Of a stretch of 64,000 nucleotides of DNA, positions 17,900-26,993 are shown one piece after another. A program made the translations under genes and the position numbers. Numbering within the stretch: the first letter of the stretch is position 1; each line of letters opens with the position of its first letter. The DNA lies in assembly GCF_001431485.1 (NCBI RefSeq), contig NZ_LDJM01000027.1, positions 1 to 64,000 on the forward strand, in the 5' to 3' direction. The notes beneath the pieces are model-generated. The model did no database searches. It worked only from the letters and a program-made list of their open reading frames with translations, and had not been told where the DNA came from. This DNA is from Stenotrophomonas ginsengisoli (lineage in GTDB: Bacteria > Pseudomonadota > Gammaproteobacteria > Xanthomonadales > Xanthomonadaceae).

Positions 17900-19867
17900 T
17901 CAGTAAACGACCTGCACGTCGTCGATGTAGACGTTCACGTCGTAAGCGGTGTTGGCGCGCTCCAGCCAGATTGCGTCCAGGGTGACGCTGGCGGCGGTGA
18001 TGCTGCCGTTGCCGCCACTCCATGCACTCCATTGCGCCGCATCGGCCAGCGACCAGGACACATAGGTCCAGCTGTTGGCCGGAATCGAGCGGGCGGTGGA
18101 GCGCTCGGTGCCGTCGCTGTCGTCGATGCCCACCCGTACGCTCATGCCGGTGCCGCCAGTCCACACCCAGAAGCCGACCTTGCCGTTGCTGCGGGTCAGG
18201 CTGGCGTTGTTGGCCGGGGTGCCGGCGCCCGAAAGCAGGCGTACCGACCAGTTGGCGGTGGTGGCGGTGTTGTCCTTGAGCAGCACGCGCAGCGAGCAGC
18301 TGCCGTTCTTGCGCGTGGTGCAGTCGCGGGTGGTGGTGGAGGTGGTGGCAATGCCGGTGGTGGAGCCGGAATAGGTGGGGCTGGTGGTGAAGCGGCCGAC
18401 GCTGGTTTCAAAGCGGTCCAGGTAGGTGGTGCTGCCGGTCGGCGGGGTGGTGCCGCCGCCGCTGCCGGGGTTGATCAGGTTGTAGTACTTGGACCAGTTC
18501 CAGTTGATGCCCGGGTCGGTGTGGCTCTGCCCCGGGAAGTGCTGATGGCCCTTGATCTTGACCGAGGCGGCCAGCTCGTTGAGGCCGCTGCTGGCCGCGC
18601 CCTTGTAGGCGCTGGTGCAGACGATGGCGCTGTACTTGGAGCAGAAGTTGCGCACCAGGGCGGCCGAGGCGCTGTACATCGCATCGGTGTACCAGGAGCT
18701 GTTGTTGACCCAGCCCTCGTGCTCGATGCCCAGGGTGTAGCTGTTCTGGTTGCGCACGTGCCAGGCGGTGTGGGCATTGCGCACCATCTGCGTGACCTGG
18801 CCGTCGGAGGAACGGATCACATAGTGCGCACTGACGTTGGAGGTCGAATTCTGGAACCAGCTGATCGAGCCGGCGTAGGAGCCCTGGGTGGTGTGCACGG
18901 TCACCGCGCTGACCGCGGCACTGCGCGAGGCGGTGTAGTTGGTCGAATGGGCCGGGTTCCAGATCGCCGGGCCGTAATCGGTGGAGGCAATGCCCACATT
19001 GGTGGCCGGGCTGGCATTGCCATTGAAGGTCAGGGTCTCGTTGACCGGGTCCACCGCGTAGCCATCAATCTCGATGCGGTCGCTGGCCACATCCAGGCGC
19101 ACCATCGGCGCACGCATGGCCACCAGCTGGTTGGCGTCATAGGCGTTTTCCCAGGCAATCGCACGCTCGGGCACCACAATGCCGCGGTCATTCACGCCGC
19201 GGTCCTGGGCCAGCAGCACGTCATAGGCAAAACTGTTGCGGGCGAAGCTGTCCACTTCACCGCCGGCCAGCGCTGAGGCCGAGTAACCGGCATAACGTGC
19301 CAGGGCCGGGCGGATCGCTTCCGGGCTCAATGCGGCGCTTTTGATCGTGCGCGCGCTGCCGGCCTGCGGGTGGTCGCGCTTGATCTGCGCATCGAGCAGG
19401 GCGGCCGCAGCCAGGATGTTGGTCAGCGGATCGGTACGCACCTTGTCGCTGCTCACCCCGAGCAGGCGTGCGCCTTCGCTGACCTGGTCGGCAAAACCTT
19501 CACCGTGGTACAGGCCCATCACGCCCCAGGCCGCCGGCATGCGGTTGTGCGCCTCTTCCTGCGAGTCATGCTCGGGGAGCATGTGCATCCAGCGGCTCTG
19601 CACGTAGGCCAGTGCCTCCAGGGTGCCGGCCGGGATCGACGGGTACTGGTGGTAAGCGGTGCGGAAGTGCTGCACAAAAGCCGCGCGCTGCGGGGCCAGG
19701 CGGCGTTCTTCCAGGTCCAGGCTGGCCTGCAGCTGGGCTTCCTCGTTGCTGACGGTGTCATCAATCAGGATCGGCTGGAGCGGCAACTGGATGCTGGACT
19801 GGGCCAGGGCAGGGCCGGCAATCACAGTGGCGAGTACGGCAGACAACACGGTAAGACGATGCGACAT
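17900..19867 (-). CDS. Secreted N-acetylmuramoyl-L-alanine amidase
   Basis: Exported peptidoglycan hydrolase of 655 residues. Signal peptide 1-22 (ending PALAQ). Residues about 60-215 look like a lytic-transglycosylase fold (IPAGTLEALAYVQSRW, then AAWGVMGLYHGEG and DPLTNILAAAALLDAQI), but the position usually held by the catalytic Glu is Gln90. An Amidase_2 zinc domain at about 318-462 has predicted ligands His325 (VTVHTTQG), His441 and Asp451 (GHQHFPGQSHTDPG), matching the His-His-Asp set of AmiD-type enzymes. A Gly/Thr/Pro linker leads to a C-terminal beta-rich domain (about 480-655), perhaps for wall or sugar binding. ATG 19867 starts the signal peptide. Targets could be its own wall or competitors' walls. 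Confidence 0.9.
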   Translation of the reverse strand: MSHRLTVLSAVLATVIAGPALAQSSIQLPLQPILIDDTVSNEEAQLQASLDLEERRLAPQRAAFVQHFRTAYHQYPSIPAGTLEALAYVQSRWMHMLPEHDSQEEAHNRMPAAWGVMGLYHGEGFADQVSEGARLLGVSSDKVRTDPLTNILAAAALLDAQIKRDHPQAGSARTIKSAALSPEAIRPALARYAGYSASALAGGEVDSFARNSFAYDVLLAQDRGVNDRGIVVPERAIAWENAYDANQLVAMRAPMVRLDVASDRIEIDGYAVDPVNETLTFNGNASPATNVGIASTDYGPAIWNPAHSTNYTASRSAAVSAVTVHTTQGSYAGSISWFQNSTSNVSAHYVIRSSDGQVTQMVRNAHTAWHVRNQNSYTLGIEHEGWVNNSSWYTDAMYSASAALVRNFCSKYSAIVCTSAYKGAASSGLNELAASVKIKGHQHFPGQSHTDPGINWNWSKYYNLINPGSGGGTTPPTGSTTYLDRFETSVGRFTTSPTYSGSTTGIATTSTTTRDCTTRKNGSCSLRVLLKDNTATTANWSVRLLSGAGTPANNASLTRSNGKVGFWVWTGGTGMSVRVGIDDSDGTERSTARSIPANSWTYVSWSLADAAQWSAWSGGNGSITAASVTLDAIWLERANTAYDVNVYIDDVQVVY

Positions 19868-19949
19868 CGGACATTCCCCATGTGTGTGGTAGCCGGCCAT
19901 CTGTACCGCATGTGGGAAAGCTCTTAACGGCCAACTGGACAATATGTGA

Positions 19950-20510
19950 TCAAGTGCCCGCCCGTGGCGCGATGGGGGTCATTGAATCGGCGCTTTTGGC
20001 CGCCCGCGCGGCGGCACCGGCATAGCGTGAAAACAGCCGAGTGCGCGGCAGGCCGATGCCTAGCAGCCGGCCCGCGACATGGGTAGTGACATGGGCCGGC
20101 GGACGCGGCAGCTGCCGGCCGAGGCGGTGTTCGAGCTGGCGCGTGAAAGCTTCCTGGCCGGGCACGATGACGGCCTCCACCAGGCTCCAGCTACCAGTGC
20201 CATGGGGCGCGCGGTCCGGGCGTTTGTGCAGCAGGGTCAGTTGCCCGGTGGGCAGGATGCGGGTATCCCCGGCCTGCCACCGTTGCTGCAGCCAGGCGTG
20301 CACATCGCCACGCAACGCGCGCTGCAGCTCGGCCACCAGCGCCGTATTGGCCAGGGTGAGGTGGTGCTCGGCCTTGGGCTGCAGGATGATGCCGGCCACG
20401 GGGATCGGCCTGTCCTGCGCACAATCCACGCCCCAGCTTTGCAGCAAGGCGATGGTGGCGGTGTTGGCGGTGTGCTGCCAGCCGGGCAGGGGGATCAGGA
20501 AGGCGGGCAT
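19950..20510 (-). CDS. Possible 2H-phosphoesterase-like protein
   Basis: Protein of about 186 residues that I do not recognise by name. It carries two H-x-T-x motifs, HLTL at about residue 50 and HVTT at about 140. That spacing and their position at strand ends are the hallmark of the 2H phosphoesterase superfamily (2'-5' RNA ligase/LigT, cyclic phosphodiesterases). The N-terminal MPAFLIPLPG could be the first beta strand, which is why I prefer ATG 20510 over the ATGs at 20540 and 20558; none has a clear ribosome-binding site. It is divergent from the M61 peptidase gene, and 32 nt separate it from the amidase start. Confidence 0.6.
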   Translation of the reverse strand: MPAFLIPLPGWQHTANTATIALLQSWGVDCAQDRPIPVAGIILQPKAEHHLTLANTALVAELQRALRGDVHAWLQQRWQAGDTRILPTGQLTLLHKRPDRAPHGTGSWSLVEAVIVPGQEAFTRQLEHRLGRQLPRPPAHVTTHVAGRLLGIGLPRTRLFSRYAGAAARAAKSADSMTPIAPRAGT

Positions 20511-20647
20511 GCGAGTGAGCCGGTTGAGCGATGAAACCATCTTGCCGTTGCCGGTCATATCCGGACAGGGCCATGCCGATTGACCCATGCGCCGCGCCCG
20601 CCTGTCGGCCCACCATGGCCGATATTCCAAATTCCCGGGGAAGCACG

Positions 20648-22564
20648 ATGCGCGCAATGCGGTGGACGGTACTGGCAGTGGCCTTGATCACGGCAGCTGG
20701 CGCAATGGCAACACCGTTGCCGGTAACGGTGGATGCGCGCGGTGTGGAAATCAGCAGCGCTGACTACCCGGGCACCATCACCCTGGAGATCGATGCCAGC
20801 AACCTGAGCCAGCGCGTGTTTTCCGTGCGCCAGACCGTGCCGGTAAGCGTCGGCGAGCGCCGCTTCCATTACCCGGCCTGGCTGCCGGGCAACCATTCGC
20901 CCACCGGCCAGATCGAAAAACTCGCCGGCCTGGTCATCACCGCCAAGGGCCAGCGCCTGCAATGGCAGCGTGACCCGCTGGATGTGTACACCTTCAACGT
21001 GCGTGTGCCCGAAGGCGTGAGCGAGCTGCAGATGGACTACCAGTTCCTCAGCCCCACCGACCCGGCGCAGGGCCGCACGGTGATGACGCCCAACCTGCTC
21101 AACCTGCAGTGGAACGCGATGGTGCTGTACCCGGCCGGCCATGCCGCCAATGCCATCGCCTACGCCGCAAGCGTGCGTTACCCGGCCGGCTGGCAGGCCG
21201 CCAGTGCGTTGCCGGTGGCCCGCCGCCAGGGCGATACCGTCCACTACGTGCCCACCAACCTGGAAGTGCTGGTGGATTCGCCGGTGTTTGCCGGCCGCTA
21301 CAGCCGCACCATCGCGCTTTCACCTGAAGGCAGCCGCCCGGTGCGCCTGAACGTGTTTGCCGACCGCGCCCGCGATCTGGAAGCCAAGCCCGAGCACCTC
21401 CAGCAACACCGCCAGCTCATCGAGCAGACCCGCAAGCTGTTCGGCGCCGAACATTACGACCACTACGATTTTCTGTTTGCCGTCACCAGCCAGCTTGGCG
21501 GCATCGGCCTGGAGCACCAGCGCTCCAGCGAGAACACCGAAGACCGCGATTACTTCAGCAGCTGGGATGAAAAGATCGGCAGCACCGACCTGCTCGGCCA
21601 CGAGTACGCCCACTCCTGGGACGGCAAGTACCGCCGCCCGCGTGATCTGACCACCCCGCACTACAACGTGCCCATGCAGGGCAGCCTGCTGTGGGTGTAC
21701 GAAGGCCAGACCCAGTACTGGGGCAACGTGCTCACTGCCCGTGCCGGCCTGCGCCCGCTGGCGCCCTCGCGTGATGCCCTGGCCCTGGTCGCAGCCACCT
21801 ATGCCGACAACCGCCCGGGGCTGGAATGGCGCTCGATGGGCGATACCACCAACGACCCGGTCATCGCCCGCCGCAAGCCGAAACCGTACCGCGGCTACCA
21901 GATGAGCGAGGACTACTACCAGGGCGGCCAACTGCTGTGGCTGGAAACCGACGTGCGCCTGCGCACTCTCAGCGGCGGCAAGGTCAGCCTGGATGACTTC
22001 GCCCGCACTTTCTTCGGTCAGAACGACGGGGAATGGGAACGCCCGTCCACCTACACCTTCGATGACGTGGTGGCCACGCTGGAACAACTGCAGCCCAGCG
22101 GCGACTGGAACACCTTCCTGCGCGACCGCGTCGAAGGCCGCATCGGCCTGACCGGCGGCATCGAAGCCAGCGGCTGGAAGCTGGTCTACCGCGACACGCC
22201 CAGCCCCTACCAGAAGGCCATGAGCAAGGGCAGTGGTGCCAACTTCACCTACTCACTCGGCTTCACCGTCGATGGCAGCGGCAAGGTTGGCGATGTGCGC
22301 TGGGACAGCCCCGCCTTCAACGCCGGCATCGGCCCCGGCATGCAGCTCGTGGCCATCAACGGCCTGCAGTACAGCCGCGAAGAGCTGGAAGACGCCGTGC
22401 GTGCCGCCAAGGACGCAAAGCAGCCGATCAGCCTGCTGGTGAAGGAAATGGACACCTACCGCAGCCTGCCCATCACCTACATCGATGGCCTACGCTACCC
22501 GCACCTGGAGCGCATCGAAGGCAGCACCGACTACCTGACCCCGATCTTCACCCCCCGCGACTGA
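20648..22564 (+). CDS. M61-family metallopeptidase with PDZ domain
   Basis: Exported glycyl-aminopeptidase-type zinc peptidase of 638 residues. A signal peptide covers about residues 1-21. The N-terminal beta domain contains HYPAWLPGNHSPTGQIEKLAG, followed by the catalytic domain with the HExxH motif as HEYAH at residues 318-322 (LLGHEYAHSWDGKYRRP) and EGQTQYWGNVL downstream. The last ~100 residues form a PDZ-like domain (NAGIGPGMQLVAINGLQYS). ATG 20648 follows GGGGAAG. A paralogue with the same architecture lies at 45512-47395. The gene is the left flank of the low-GC defence island. Confidence 0.92.
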   Translation: MRAMRWTVLAVALITAAGAMATPLPVTVDARGVEISSADYPGTITLEIDASNLSQRVFSVRQTVPVSVGERRFHYPAWLPGNHSPTGQIEKLAGLVITAKGQRLQWQRDPLDVYTFNVRVPEGVSELQMDYQFLSPTDPAQGRTVMTPNLLNLQWNAMVLYPAGHAANAIAYAASVRYPAGWQAASALPVARRQGDTVHYVPTNLEVLVDSPVFAGRYSRTIALSPEGSRPVRLNVFADRARDLEAKPEHLQQHRQLIEQTRKLFGAEHYDHYDFLFAVTSQLGGIGLEHQRSSENTEDRDYFSSWDEKIGSTDLLGHEYAHSWDGKYRRPRDLTTPHYNVPMQGSLLWVYEGQTQYWGNVLTARAGLRPLAPSRDALALVAATYADNRPGLEWRSMGDTTNDPVIARRKPKPYRGYQMSEDYYQGGQLLWLETDVRLRTLSGGKVSLDDFARTFFGQNDGEWERPSTYTFDDVVATLEQLQPSGDWNTFLRDRVEGRIGLTGGIEASGWKLVYRDTPSPYQKAMSKGSGANFTYSLGFTVDGSGKVGDVRWDSPAFNAGIGPGMQLVAINGLQYSREELEDAVRAAKDAKQPISLLVKEMDTYRSLPITYIDGLRYPHLERIEGSTDYLTPIFTPRD

Positions 22565-22640
22565 CGCGCGTTGCACCTGCCGGGCTGCGGAAGTGGCCCG
22601 GTGGGTGGAAGGGGAGGTTGCAGCGTTGCACCATGCAGAC

Positions 22641-23183
22641 ATGAAGCCTGCACCCAGGAAGAAGAAAACCAAATCCAGACCGGTCGAGACGCCGCAGGAG
22701 CAGCGCTCGCGCATGATGCGCGGCATCCGGGGCAGCAACACCCAGCCGGAACTGCAGGTGCGCACGGCACTGCATGCACGCGGTTTCCGTTACAGGCTCA
22801 ATGCGAAGGATCTTCCCGGCAGGCCCGATATCGTGCTGCCCAAGTGGAAGACCGTGATCTTCGTGCACGGATGCTTCTGGCACGCCCATCAGGGCTGCCG
22901 CTACTTCCGTATACCGGCTACCCGAACCGAATTCTGGGAACAGAAGTTGGCCGCCAATGCCGCGCGTGATGCCCGGCAGATCGAACAGCTGCTGGCGATG
23001 GGGTGGCGGGTGTTGGCCGTGTGGGAATGTGCGTTGAAGAACAAAAACGCCACTGCCTTGGAGAAGGTAGTGGCGTTTGTTGAAGGCAATGAAAGTTTCA
23101 GTCAGCTTGCCGGAGCTTCCTTGTCTGACGCAGTGCCGTTGATCGCAGCGAAGACGACCGAGGCAATCTGGCGGGCCAAGTAG
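22641..23183 (+). CDS. vsr: Very short patch repair endonuclease
   Basis: Nicks DNA next to the T of T:G mismatches produced when 5-methylcytosine deaminates, protecting the sites of a partner cytosine methyltransferase. It has 180 residues with a Lys/Arg-rich N-terminal extension. The E. coli Vsr residues map cleanly: catalytic Asp63 (RPDIVLP), His76 and His81 (HGCFWHAH), with zinc ligands Cys78, His83, Cys86 and Cys130. ATG 22641 follows a GGGGAGG further upstream and gives the compact protein. It converges on the methyltransferase gene and overlaps it tail-to-tail by 82 nt, a close physical link to its presumed partner. Confidence 0.95.
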   Translation: MKPAPRKKKTKSRPVETPQEQRSRMMRGIRGSNTQPELQVRTALHARGFRYRLNAKDLPGRPDIVLPKWKTVIFVHGCFWHAHQGCRYFRIPATRTEFWEQKLAANAARDARQIEQLLAMGWRVLAVWECALKNKNATALEKVVAFVEGNESFSQLAGASLSDAVPLIAAKTTEAIWRAK

Positions 23184-24658
23184 GGGGGCACGGCATTGCC
23201 GACCTGCTTGCGCTGCGCACCGGCCGGACCTTCAAAGAAGAAGTTGTCCGGGAAGGTCTGCAGGCGGGCTGCTTCGCGGACGCTCAGGCTGCGGATCTGG
23301 GTGAAATCGGGATGGATGAAGTAGTGGCCATCCTTTGCCAGATGGCTGGTGATGGTGGAGCTTGGTCCATCCATGCACTGCACGTTGAAACGGTCCACAA
23401 ACTTCTTTCCTTCGGCCCAGTTTTTGTGGACGGGGGCAAGCGATTCAGGGAACTCGGCAGGGCCGCGAGGAGCGCGTTCCGTGACATGCGCGTAAGCAGA
23501 GGCATAGGCATAGCGCTCAAGGTCGGCAGTCATATGGCCTCGAGTGCAGTGATTGAGTGTGCCCGCGATCGCGGGGTCTACAAGCCACGTGTAAAGGTCA
23601 TCCGGTAATGAACATTCGTTTGACCAACGCGTGGCGGCATCAGAAACATAGTTTCCGCCGAGTCCAGGGTCGAAAGAGCTGAACTTCAGCTTTTCAGCTT
23701 CCGCAAGGAGCTTGCCGGAGACAGCTGGGGCAAGCTTCTTGGCCTTTTTTGCAACCTTTGAGAAGATCAACGATGCCGTCTCGGACCAAGTTCGGACTTG
23801 ATGGTCTGTAGGGCGGCTACGAAGCTTGGGTAGCCCATTCAGTGCCTGGGCAACAGTTACCTCGTCGGCCTTGCCCGGTTGAAGAAGCGCGTCTTCGGGA
23901 AGGGCGATATCTTCCTTGATGCCCATCAGGACAACACGATGGCGCGCCTGCGGTAGCCCCAGCTCTTCGGCACGAAGAAGGAAGTCACGTTCTTCCGGTT
24001 CGAAGCCGGAATGTCTGACGACAGGGACAACCCGATACTTCGGGCCATCAGGACCACCGGGTTGTTTCAGGTCAGCAATGATCCGCGGGAACATTCGCTT
24101 CCCGTCCACACGTGATGACAGCATGCCCTTGACGTTCTCCAAGATGAAAACGGCAGGCTGGTACTTCGAAACGATGTGCAGGTAGTGTCGATACAGGAAG
24201 TGACGGTGATCCTTGGCCGGATCGTAGTCCTTGATCCCGACGTTGCGGGACCTGCCAGCAAGTGAGAAGGCCTGGCACGGCGGGCCGCCCACCAGCACCC
24301 AAGGCGTGGTGGCGTTGGTGCCGATCTTCTCGTTGAGCAACTGATCCAGCCGGACGTCATCTTCTCCAAGTGTCAGCTGGTGTGCTTCGGAACAAGCGGC
24401 TTCCCACTGCTCCCGGGTTTCTTCCGTCCATGGCTGCAGAACTTCGCCACGAACATAGGCGTAGTAGCTGTCAGGAGCTTGGCCCAAAGGGAACTGATGG
24501 AAGAAAGCCCGCGTGCGCAGGGTCTTGGCGGCGTGTGCATCCATCTCGGCAGAAAGCACAACCTTGAAGGGTTGTTCACCCTGTTCGTTCCTGAACGCGG
24601 AAAAGCCTTCGCCGAGGCCACCGGCACCGGCGAAGATGTCTACTACTTTGATGGACAT
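23102..24658 (-). CDS. DNA (cytosine-5) methyltransferase
   Basis: Modification enzyme of the defence island, 518 residues. Motif I is FAGAGG (residues 9-14), the catalytic Pro-Cys is in VGGPPCQAFS (Cys128), motif VI is ENV (174-176), motif VIII is QARHR, and motif X is GNAVPPYLARQIA near the C-terminus, so all catalytic parts are present. The target-recognition region between motifs VIII and IX is unfamiliar, and the recognised sequence cannot be predicted. ATG 24658 begins directly at the first strand of the SAM fold. It lies 197 nt downstream of the AIPR gene on the same strand and overlaps vsr tail-to-tail. Its GC is intermediate between the island and the flanks. Confidence 0.95.
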   Translation of the reverse strand: MSIKVVDIFAGAGGLGEGFSAFRNEQGEQPFKVVLSAEMDAHAAKTLRTRAFFHQFPLGQAPDSYYAYVRGEVLQPWTEETREQWEAACSEAHQLTLGEDDVRLDQLLNEKIGTNATTPWVLVGGPPCQAFSLAGRSRNVGIKDYDPAKDHRHFLYRHYLHIVSKYQPAVFILENVKGMLSSRVDGKRMFPRIIADLKQPGGPDGPKYRVVPVVRHSGFEPEERDFLLRAEELGLPQARHRVVLMGIKEDIALPEDALLQPGKADEVTVAQALNGLPKLRSRPTDHQVRTWSETASLIFSKVAKKAKKLAPAVSGKLLAEAEKLKFSSFDPGLGGNYVSDAATRWSNECSLPDDLYTWLVDPAIAGTLNHCTRGHMTADLERYAYASAYAHVTERAPRGPAEFPESLAPVHKNWAEGKKFVDRFNVQCMDGPSSTITSHLAKDGHYFIHPDFTQIRSLSVREAARLQTFPDNFFFEGPAGAQRKQVGNAVPPYLARQIASVVFAAINGTASDKEAPAS

Positions 24659-24855
24659 GGAGCTGGGATGGAGCCTTGTTGGACGTGCCAGGATGGGATC
24701 ACGGGCCGACAAAGTCAATGGGAAATGCTGTCCATACGATGGCCTACAGCCGCTATGCTTTTCCTGAGGCGTTGATTCAATGTGTCTTGTAGCGCCGCCT
24801 TACTCATCCGCGCAGTACTGCATGCAACATTTCAGAAGTGGAAATGGTGGTCGAA
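24659..24855 (-). promoter_or_regulatory. Leader region of the methyltransferase gene
   Basis: These 197 nt separate the AIPR stop from the methyltransferase start and hold no convincing gene. The gap contrasts with the overlapping genes upstream, so the methyltransferase probably has its own promoter here. Methylation could then be established independently of the restriction genes. No controller-protein gene or C-box-like repeat was recognised. Confidence 0.4.
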
Positions 24856-26979
24856 CTAGGGTTGTCCAACTACATTTTCGTGGTGTCGGAAACCTTCAGC
24901 CTCACATCGATCACTGATTTCACGGAGTCGCTTCCATTCCCGGCCAGTAGCCAGGCGGACTGCGGTTCCGGGTGAGGATGCACGGCGAAGCAAATCCAAG
25001 TCCGGCCCAAAAACATGGATTTCAATACTGCGCCATTCCATAAGTGCTTGCCAGTATCCGTTCTCTGCCTTCATCAGGATCTGCTGTTGCAAAGATATTC
25101 CGTCGTCCTGAATTCCTTGCTGTCGTGCATCCCGTGCTTTTGATTTGTGCTCGTTCTTTTCAATTGACCACTCGATGGCTGTTGTATCCAATCGAAATGG
25201 AATGGCTGAAAGCTTGCCCCAGCACAACTCCTTTTTCGCCCACTCACCGACGTTGGATGATCCCTCTGGCAGTTCAAGAAGGGTGCGTTGCGCGAGAACC
25301 GCCGCTCTTTTGAAAACCTGCAAAAAGCCTTGATTTGCTTCCTGCTGTTCCCAGACCTTTTTCAAGTCAGGTTCACGACCCGCTTTGCGAAGTGCATGGA
25401 ATATAAATGACCATGCATAGGCAACAATCTGAGGACGGTAGTCTCCCTCGTACCATTGCCCCTTTGCAGCGGACACCGTAGTCTCGCCAGCCTTCCATAG
25501 TATGGCCATTGCAGCGATATTCTGATAATAGGTATCGCCAAAGTCAGGGCTCAATTCCTCCCATCGTTGTGCTTCCGTCTGGTCACCTTTCGATGAGAAT
25601 TTTGTTGCGAATTTCATGAAATTTTTCTGGGCACCAAGGCTCACCCAATATGGCTTTTCATGCAGTACGTTGTCGTACTTGGCCAGATCTGTCTTGTTGA
25701 TCACTTGGTCGGACGGATACTGCAGGTCAAAGGAATCTTTCTTTGCTTTCGAAAGATAAAGTCGCTCGTTCTGGTATTGCCCGCGAGAGCGCTCATAGAA
25801 CCACTTGCTTTGCACGCGGATGCCAGTGCGCGCCGGAACCATGAGACGTCTTGAAATTTCCTCCATCTTGCGGTGGAAGGGATGGTTGGCAAAGAAGTCC
25901 GCAATTGCCACCTTGTTTTGTGTATTTGCAAATTCGGCTATCTTCGGGATGAGATCATGCGCGTCGTTGCTCGCAACTACCGTAAGCTTCATGGGCACGC
26001 TCACACCCGCGAGATTGAGCCGATCCTGCTTCTTGCCGCGTAGGATGCTCGCTGTGGTCTGGCCACCGTTGACGATCTGCAGGTCAGAGATTTTCATTAT
26101 CCTGGCAGTCGATCCGATCGAATCAAGTGTCACTGATGCCGCAGTGGCTGCAATGCCATTGTTGTAAGCAAAGAACAAGTGTGGTGCATCTTGGATGGTT
26201 TTCCGAATGCCCTTGTTTACCCCGCCCTTCATGCCAAGGAATGATCGAACGTTGCCTTCCAAGAGGCGGCTGCCGTAACGATCAAAAAGATCAGCCAAGA
26301 GGTTCCCTTCGATAACGCAAAGGAAGGATTGAAGTCCTTCGCCTCTTGATGCCTCGATGCACGCGATGCCGGTTGATCCGAATTCGTCCAGATCTATCTG
26401 CAGCATCTCCCGCTCTCGGGAGGACTCATAGAGTGCTTTGATGCGCTGGAGATCCCAAATGTGGATTTCCGTTTGAGTACCGCAAACTTCAGATCTGGAT
26501 TCGCGCTTGTAGGCACGGCTAAGAGGCTGGTTTGAAAAAATATGAAGACGAATACAGGAAATGGACGCGCGCTTCCTTCGCAGGGTGCTTGCTAGTTGAT
26601 AGGCTGGACTTGACTCCGTGATTTTCTCATCCAATCCGCCATCCAGAGCCTCTGCAGCAAAGTTCTCTAGCCATCCGCGCAATTGATCCACATCAGCAGT
26701 CGTCAGGATTGCTGGTTCATCGTCATCTATCCAGCGCCCGATAACCATGGAAAGTGTTCCATCGGACTCATCGATATCTGTAAATCCATGGAGCTTTATC
26801 TGCTTATTCTTGGCGCCCTGTCTTGAATCTTCGGCCAAGATGAATTCGCCGAAAACGGGGTCTTCTTCCAAACGCTCAGCGACCTCTGAGACGAAGGCGA
26901 TTGTGTCGACAAGATTGGAGGTTTCTCCGCGCCGCATTACCATTTGGCGAAGTTCATTCAAGAACTCTGAATCTTCCAT
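24856..26979 (-). CDS. AIPR-family protein
   Basis: Protein of 707 residues in the AIPR (abortive infection phage resistance) family. Diagnostic stretches are GNVRSFLGMKGGVNKGIRKT (242-261), HLFFAYNNGIAATA (267-280) and DLQIVNGGQTTASIL (299-313), followed by a long conserved core to about residue 480. The N-terminal 120 residues (GFTDIDESDGTLSMVIGRW) resemble the opening of other AIPR proteins. The family is associated with phage resistance and with restriction-modification loci, but its biochemical activity is not established as far as I know. It starts 14 nt after the nuclease gene ends, inside the same minus-strand operon. AT-richer codons than the flanks point to horizontal transfer. Confidence 0.9.
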   Translation of the reverse strand: MEDSEFLNELRQMVMRRGETSNLVDTIAFVSEVAERLEEDPVFGEFILAEDSRQGAKNKQIKLHGFTDIDESDGTLSMVIGRWIDDDEPAILTTADVDQLRGWLENFAAEALDGGLDEKITESSPAYQLASTLRRKRASISCIRLHIFSNQPLSRAYKRESRSEVCGTQTEIHIWDLQRIKALYESSREREMLQIDLDEFGSTGIACIEASRGEGLQSFLCVIEGNLLADLFDRYGSRLLEGNVRSFLGMKGGVNKGIRKTIQDAPHLFFAYNNGIAATAASVTLDSIGSTARIMKISDLQIVNGGQTTASILRGKKQDRLNLAGVSVPMKLTVVASNDAHDLIPKIAEFANTQNKVAIADFFANHPFHRKMEEISRRLMVPARTGIRVQSKWFYERSRGQYQNERLYLSKAKKDSFDLQYPSDQVINKTDLAKYDNVLHEKPYWVSLGAQKNFMKFATKFSSKGDQTEAQRWEELSPDFGDTYYQNIAAMAILWKAGETTVSAAKGQWYEGDYRPQIVAYAWSFIFHALRKAGREPDLKKVWEQQEANQGFLQVFKRAAVLAQRTLLELPEGSSNVGEWAKKELCWGKLSAIPFRLDTTAIEWSIEKNEHKSKARDARQQGIQDDGISLQQQILMKAENGYWQALMEWRSIEIHVFGPDLDLLRRASSPGTAVRLATGREWKRLREISDRCEAEGFRHHENVVGQP

Positions 26980-26993
26980 ATCAATTCCCCTTG

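Noticed and set aside
24659-24855. A possible controller (C) protein gene in the gap before the methyltransferase
   Set aside because: The short frames there have no helix-turn-helix pattern and no ribosome-binding site.
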